The notes under the pieces are model-generated. The model was not told the DNA's origin. It saw only the letters and a list, made by a program, of their open reading frames with translations, and did no database searches. Below are positions 61,616 through 64,000 of a stretch of DNA of 64,000 nt, piece after piece. Position 1 is the first letter of the stretch, and the number at the start of each line of letters is the position of its first letter. The DNA lies in NCBI RefSeq assembly GCF_900109345.1, contig NZ_FNZN01000003.1:310001-374000 (forward strand), read 5' to 3'. The position numbers and the translations under genes were made by a program. Source of the stretch: Maribacter orientalis. Lineage in GTDB: Bacteria; Bacteroidota; Bacteroidia; Flavobacteriales; Flavobacteriaceae.

Positions 61616-62483
61616 CGGATACTTTTTATGGGTATTATTACTCACCTTAGCGATCAATCCAATTTTAGCTCAAACACCAGATGTATTTAGGGTAGAGTAT
61701 ATGCTGATGCCAGATAATAGTGGTGATGTAGAAACTTCGCGTATAAAGTTGGTGTTAAATGTACCGATTGCGTTACGAGAAAAAAAAGATTACTTAATTC
61801 TAGGGGGGGAATATAACCGGTATAATTTTGAAGTGCCCGATGACCTTTTTCCCAATTCTAATGATTTAAGTAAGTTTCATGTGGTAGATGTCAACATGGC
61901 TTACATGTATAAATTAAGTGACAAATGGCGCTTGATAGGGGTGGTTACCCCAAGGTGGTCTTCCAATTTTGTGGAAGAATTACAGCAAGATGATTTTAAC
62001 ATGAATTATACAGTGGGTGCCTATAAGAATATTAAAGATGTAGAGAAGCCTTTTATTTTAGTTTTAGGAATTTCATATAATGGTACTTCACCTATTGATG
62101 TTCCATTACCTTTTGTGTATTATGAAAAGCGATTTCACCCTAATTGGTCTTACGTTTTAGGGGCGCCTAAATCTGGAATGAAATATTTCACCAAAAAAGG
62201 ACATTTCTTTCAAACAGAATTATTTTTAGATGGTTATTATGTAAATATTCAAAACAATATATTACTCCCTGGTAATAATTTATCTACGGATGTGTCTTCT
62301 ACTGCATTATTATTGACTTTAGGTTATCAATATAAAATAACAAAGGATATGTCCGTTTACTTAATAGGTGGTCACTCCTTATTTCAGAATGGGGTATTAA
62401 GGGACGAGGAGCGAAATGATATTTTCACCTTAAATGATGAAGCGGGCCTTTATTTCAGAACAGGATTTAGAATAGGAATTTAA
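61602..62483 (+). CDS. DUF6268-type outer-membrane beta-barrel protein
   Basis: About 293 residues from the ATG of MKKANGYFLWVLLL; frames starting earlier run inside the MscS gene. Signal peptide (ending ILAQ), then a barrel of about twelve strands (DYLILGGEYNRYNFEV, LTLGYQYKITKDMSVYLIGG) ending FRTGFRIGI. Outer membrane; function unknown. It is 9 bp from the response regulator gene downstream. Confidence 0.82.
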   Translation: MKKANGYFLWVLLLTLAINPILAQTPDVFRVEYMLMPDNSGDVETSRIKLVLNVPIALREKKDYLILGGEYNRYNFEVPDDLFPNSNDLSKFHVVDVNMAYMYKLSDKWRLIGVVTPRWSSNFVEELQQDDFNMNYTVGAYKNIKDVEKPFILVLGISYNGTSPIDVPLPFVYYEKRFHPNWSYVLGAPKSGMKYFTKKGHFFQTELFLDGYYVNIQNNILLPGNNLSTDVSSTALLLTLGYQYKITKDMSVYLIGGHSLFQNGVLRDEERNDIFTLNDEAGLYFRTGFRIGI

Positions 62484-62492
62484 AAAGTTATT

Positions 62493-63656
62493 ATGTCAAA
62501 AATATTAGTAATAGAAGATGAAGCGGCAATTAGAAGAGTATTGGTCAAAATCTTATCTGAAGAGAATGATGCATACTCTGTTGAAGAAGCCGAAGACGGA
62601 TTAAAAGGAATCGAAACAATTAAAAACAATGATTACGATTTGGTTCTCTGTGACATAAAAATGCCTAAAATGGATGGTGTAGAAGTTCTGGAAGCTGCAC
62701 GAAAAATAAAACCAGAAATACCTTTTATAATGATTTCTGGTCATGGTGATTTAGATACTGCTGTAAATACAATGCGCTTAGGTGCCTTCGACTACATTTC
62801 AAAACCGCCAGATTTAAATAGATTATTAACAACCGTAAGAAATGCTTTAGATAGAAAGGTTTTAGTTGTAGAGAATAAGAACCTAAAAAAGAAAGTAAGC
62901 AAGAACTATGAGATGATAGGGGAAAGCAATGAAATAAGCCTTATCAAAGATATGATAGAAAAAGTTGCGCCAACCGATGCTCGTGTGTTAATAACTGGTT
63001 CTAATGGTACAGGGAAAGAATTAGTAGCTCATTGGCTTCATGAGAAAAGCGCAAGAAGTGCAGAACCATTTATTGAAGTTAATTGTGCCGCAATACCGTC
63101 TGAATTAATTGAAAGTGAATTATTCGGGCATGTAAAAGGTGCTTTTACATCTGCCGTAAAAGATAGAGCAGGTAAGTTTGAAGCTGCTAACAAGGGTACA
63201 ATATTTTTAGATGAAATTGGTGATATGAGCCTTTCTGCTCAAGCTAAGGTTTTACGTGCACTACAAGAAAGTAAAATATCAAGAGTAGGTTCTGACAAAG
63301 ACATAAAAGTTGATGTTCGTGTTATTGCAGCGACTAACAAAGATTTAAAGAAAGAAATTGAAGAAGGCAACTTTAGAGAAGATTTATATCATCGATTAGC
63401 TGTAATTCTTATTCAAGTACCTAGTTTAAACGATAGAAGGAATGATATTCCATTGTTGATTGAACATTTTTCGAATAAAATAACCGAAGAACAAGGTATG
63501 GCGGCTAAGACTTTTTCAGATTCCGCGATTAAGCTTTTAAAAGCATATGATTGGACAGGAAATATTAGAGAGCTCAGAAACGTAGTTGAGCGTTTAATTA
63601 TACTTGGTGGTCAAAATGTTTCTGAGGATGATGTGAAATTATTTGCCAGCAAGTAA
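62493..63656 (+). CDS. NtrC-like response regulator with AAA+ domain, lacking a DNA-binding domain
   Basis: A 387-residue regulator: receiver (1-120) with phospho-acceptor Asp54 (LVLCDIKMPKMDG) and a sigma-54 activator AAA+ domain (about 140-385) with Walker A GSNGTGKE, Walker B TIFLDEIGDM and the arginine finger region FREDLYHRL. The sigma-54 contact loop, normally GAFTGA, is GAFTSA (216-221). The protein ends just after the AAA+ domain (LFASK), so the usual Fis-type HTH is absent; related enhancer-independent activators (FlgR, CtcC) are known. Its partner kinase is not in the window. Confidence 0.9.
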   Translation: MSKILVIEDEAAIRRVLVKILSEENDAYSVEEAEDGLKGIETIKNNDYDLVLCDIKMPKMDGVEVLEAARKIKPEIPFIMISGHGDLDTAVNTMRLGAFDYISKPPDLNRLLTTVRNALDRKVLVVENKNLKKKVSKNYEMIGESNEISLIKDMIEKVAPTDARVLITGSNGTGKELVAHWLHEKSARSAEPFIEVNCAAIPSELIESELFGHVKGAFTSAVKDRAGKFEAANKGTIFLDEIGDMSLSAQAKVLRALQESKISRVGSDKDIKVDVRVIAATNKDLKKEIEEGNFREDLYHRLAVILIQVPSLNDRRNDIPLLIEHFSNKITEEQGMAAKTFSDSAIKLLKAYDWTGNIRELRNVVERLIILGGQNVSEDDVKLFASK

Positions 63657-63673
63657 TTAAAATTAAGAACTTT

Positions 63674-63967
63674 CTATTTTTTGTCTGAGCAGTCGCCTAT
63701 TTTATTTATGGCATTTTCAGTAATTTCTTTAGTGCGTAAACTATAATATTTACTGCCTTCAGATAAATTTGGTTTCAGTAATTGATTTTCACATTCATCA
63801 AATATTCGCTGTGCGAATGCCTTTGCTTCTTTGCAATTTACAGTGGCAACAACTTTTTCAAGTGAAATCGTATACTTTGCTAATGAAAGGTCGATTTTTT
63901 CATTTAAACTTAGGGTTTTACTATCCTTGGTATTAATTACGGTTTTTGTAGCAGTGTTCGTGTTCAT
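63674..63967 (-). CDS. Hypothetical protein
   Basis: A 97-residue soluble, mixed-charge helical protein (MNTNTATKTVINTKDSKTLS..., then SLAKYTISLEKVVATVNCKE and AFAQRIFDECENQLLKP). No signal peptide or family is seen. It converges on the response regulator gene with 17 bp between. Confidence 0.6.
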   Translation of the reverse strand: MNTNTATKTVINTKDSKTLSLNEKIDLSLAKYTISLEKVVATVNCKEAKAFAQRIFDECENQLLKPNLSEGSKYYSLRTKEITENAINKIGDCSDKK

Positions 63968-64000
63968 AGATAATACGTCATTAGCGTATGTGCTCTTATG

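Noticed and set aside
1-64000. CRISPR array, prophage, antiviral or secretion system
   Set aside because: I saw no regularly spaced repeats, cas genes, phage structural genes or known defence genes. The only repeats are the boxes, the operators and the hairpin modules.

Overview
The window reads as chromosome of a marine Flavobacteriaceae (Bacteroidota), probably near Maribacter, Zobellia or Arenibacter; the genus is an inference. Support: AT-rich DNA, little Shine-Dalgarno signal, -7 elements of the Bacteroidota form TAnnTTTG, and typical flavobacterial families (GIN/DUF2807, DUF4197, DUF1684, DUF4920, DUF6268, type II and type III glutamine synthetases, stand-alone MnmD, BlaR1/BlaI-like pairs).

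Left part (about 1-25.3 kb) is a stress/dormancy-type accessory cluster. It has two double-domain universal stress proteins, a membrane FtsH protease, an HtrA-like protease with a small membrane partner, a CheB-CheR-PAS protein overlapping a PAS histidine kinase, two response regulators, a baeRF-family protein, an AI-2E family transporter with a frameshift in a T9 tract, an MDR/SDR oxidoreductase pair, a glyoxalase-fold protein, a methyltransferase, and a phosphoribosyltransferase/dienelactone-hydrolase operon. Most transcription units are preceded by the same 14-bp palindrome, NTGAY-N4-RTCAN (best form ATGAC-N4-GTCAT). Its centre lies 33 bp upstream of the centre of a TAnnTTTR-like -7 element. 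I found 14 such sites by eye, two to three of them serving divergent genes, and none in the intergenic DNA of the right part. This has the geometry of an Fnr/Crp-family class II promoter and points to one local regulon; no such regulator is encoded in the window. One site drives an apparently non-coding 0.8-kb region of spaced hairpins (18.1-18.95 kb). Decay is visible here too: a lipoprotein pseudogene at 14.0-14.5 kb and a broken short frame at 4.6-4.8 kb.

The junction (25.5-27.3 kb) is a decayed insertion zone beside an intact tRNA-Arg(ACG): a tRNA 3'-end fragment, a 21-nt direct repeat, an IS3-family transposase remnant, an intact DsrE-like gene, and a broken DUF2723/GT117 fragment.

Right part (27.3-64 kb) is mostly housekeeping: apt, a BlaR1/BlaI-type sensor-repressor operon with three operators at 20-bp spacing, a CaCA antiporter, two glutamine synthetases (GSII and GSIII, divergent), purM, a Rieske lipoprotein, apbE, prfA, pyrF, purU, an Lrp/AsnC regulator, a P-II/amt/porin nitrogen operon, crcB, a MazG-like pyrophosphohydrolase, ilvE, mnmD, grpE-dnaJ, an ABC-2 exporter with MscS channel and an outer-membrane protein, and a sigma-54-activator-like response regulator that lacks a DNA-binding domain.
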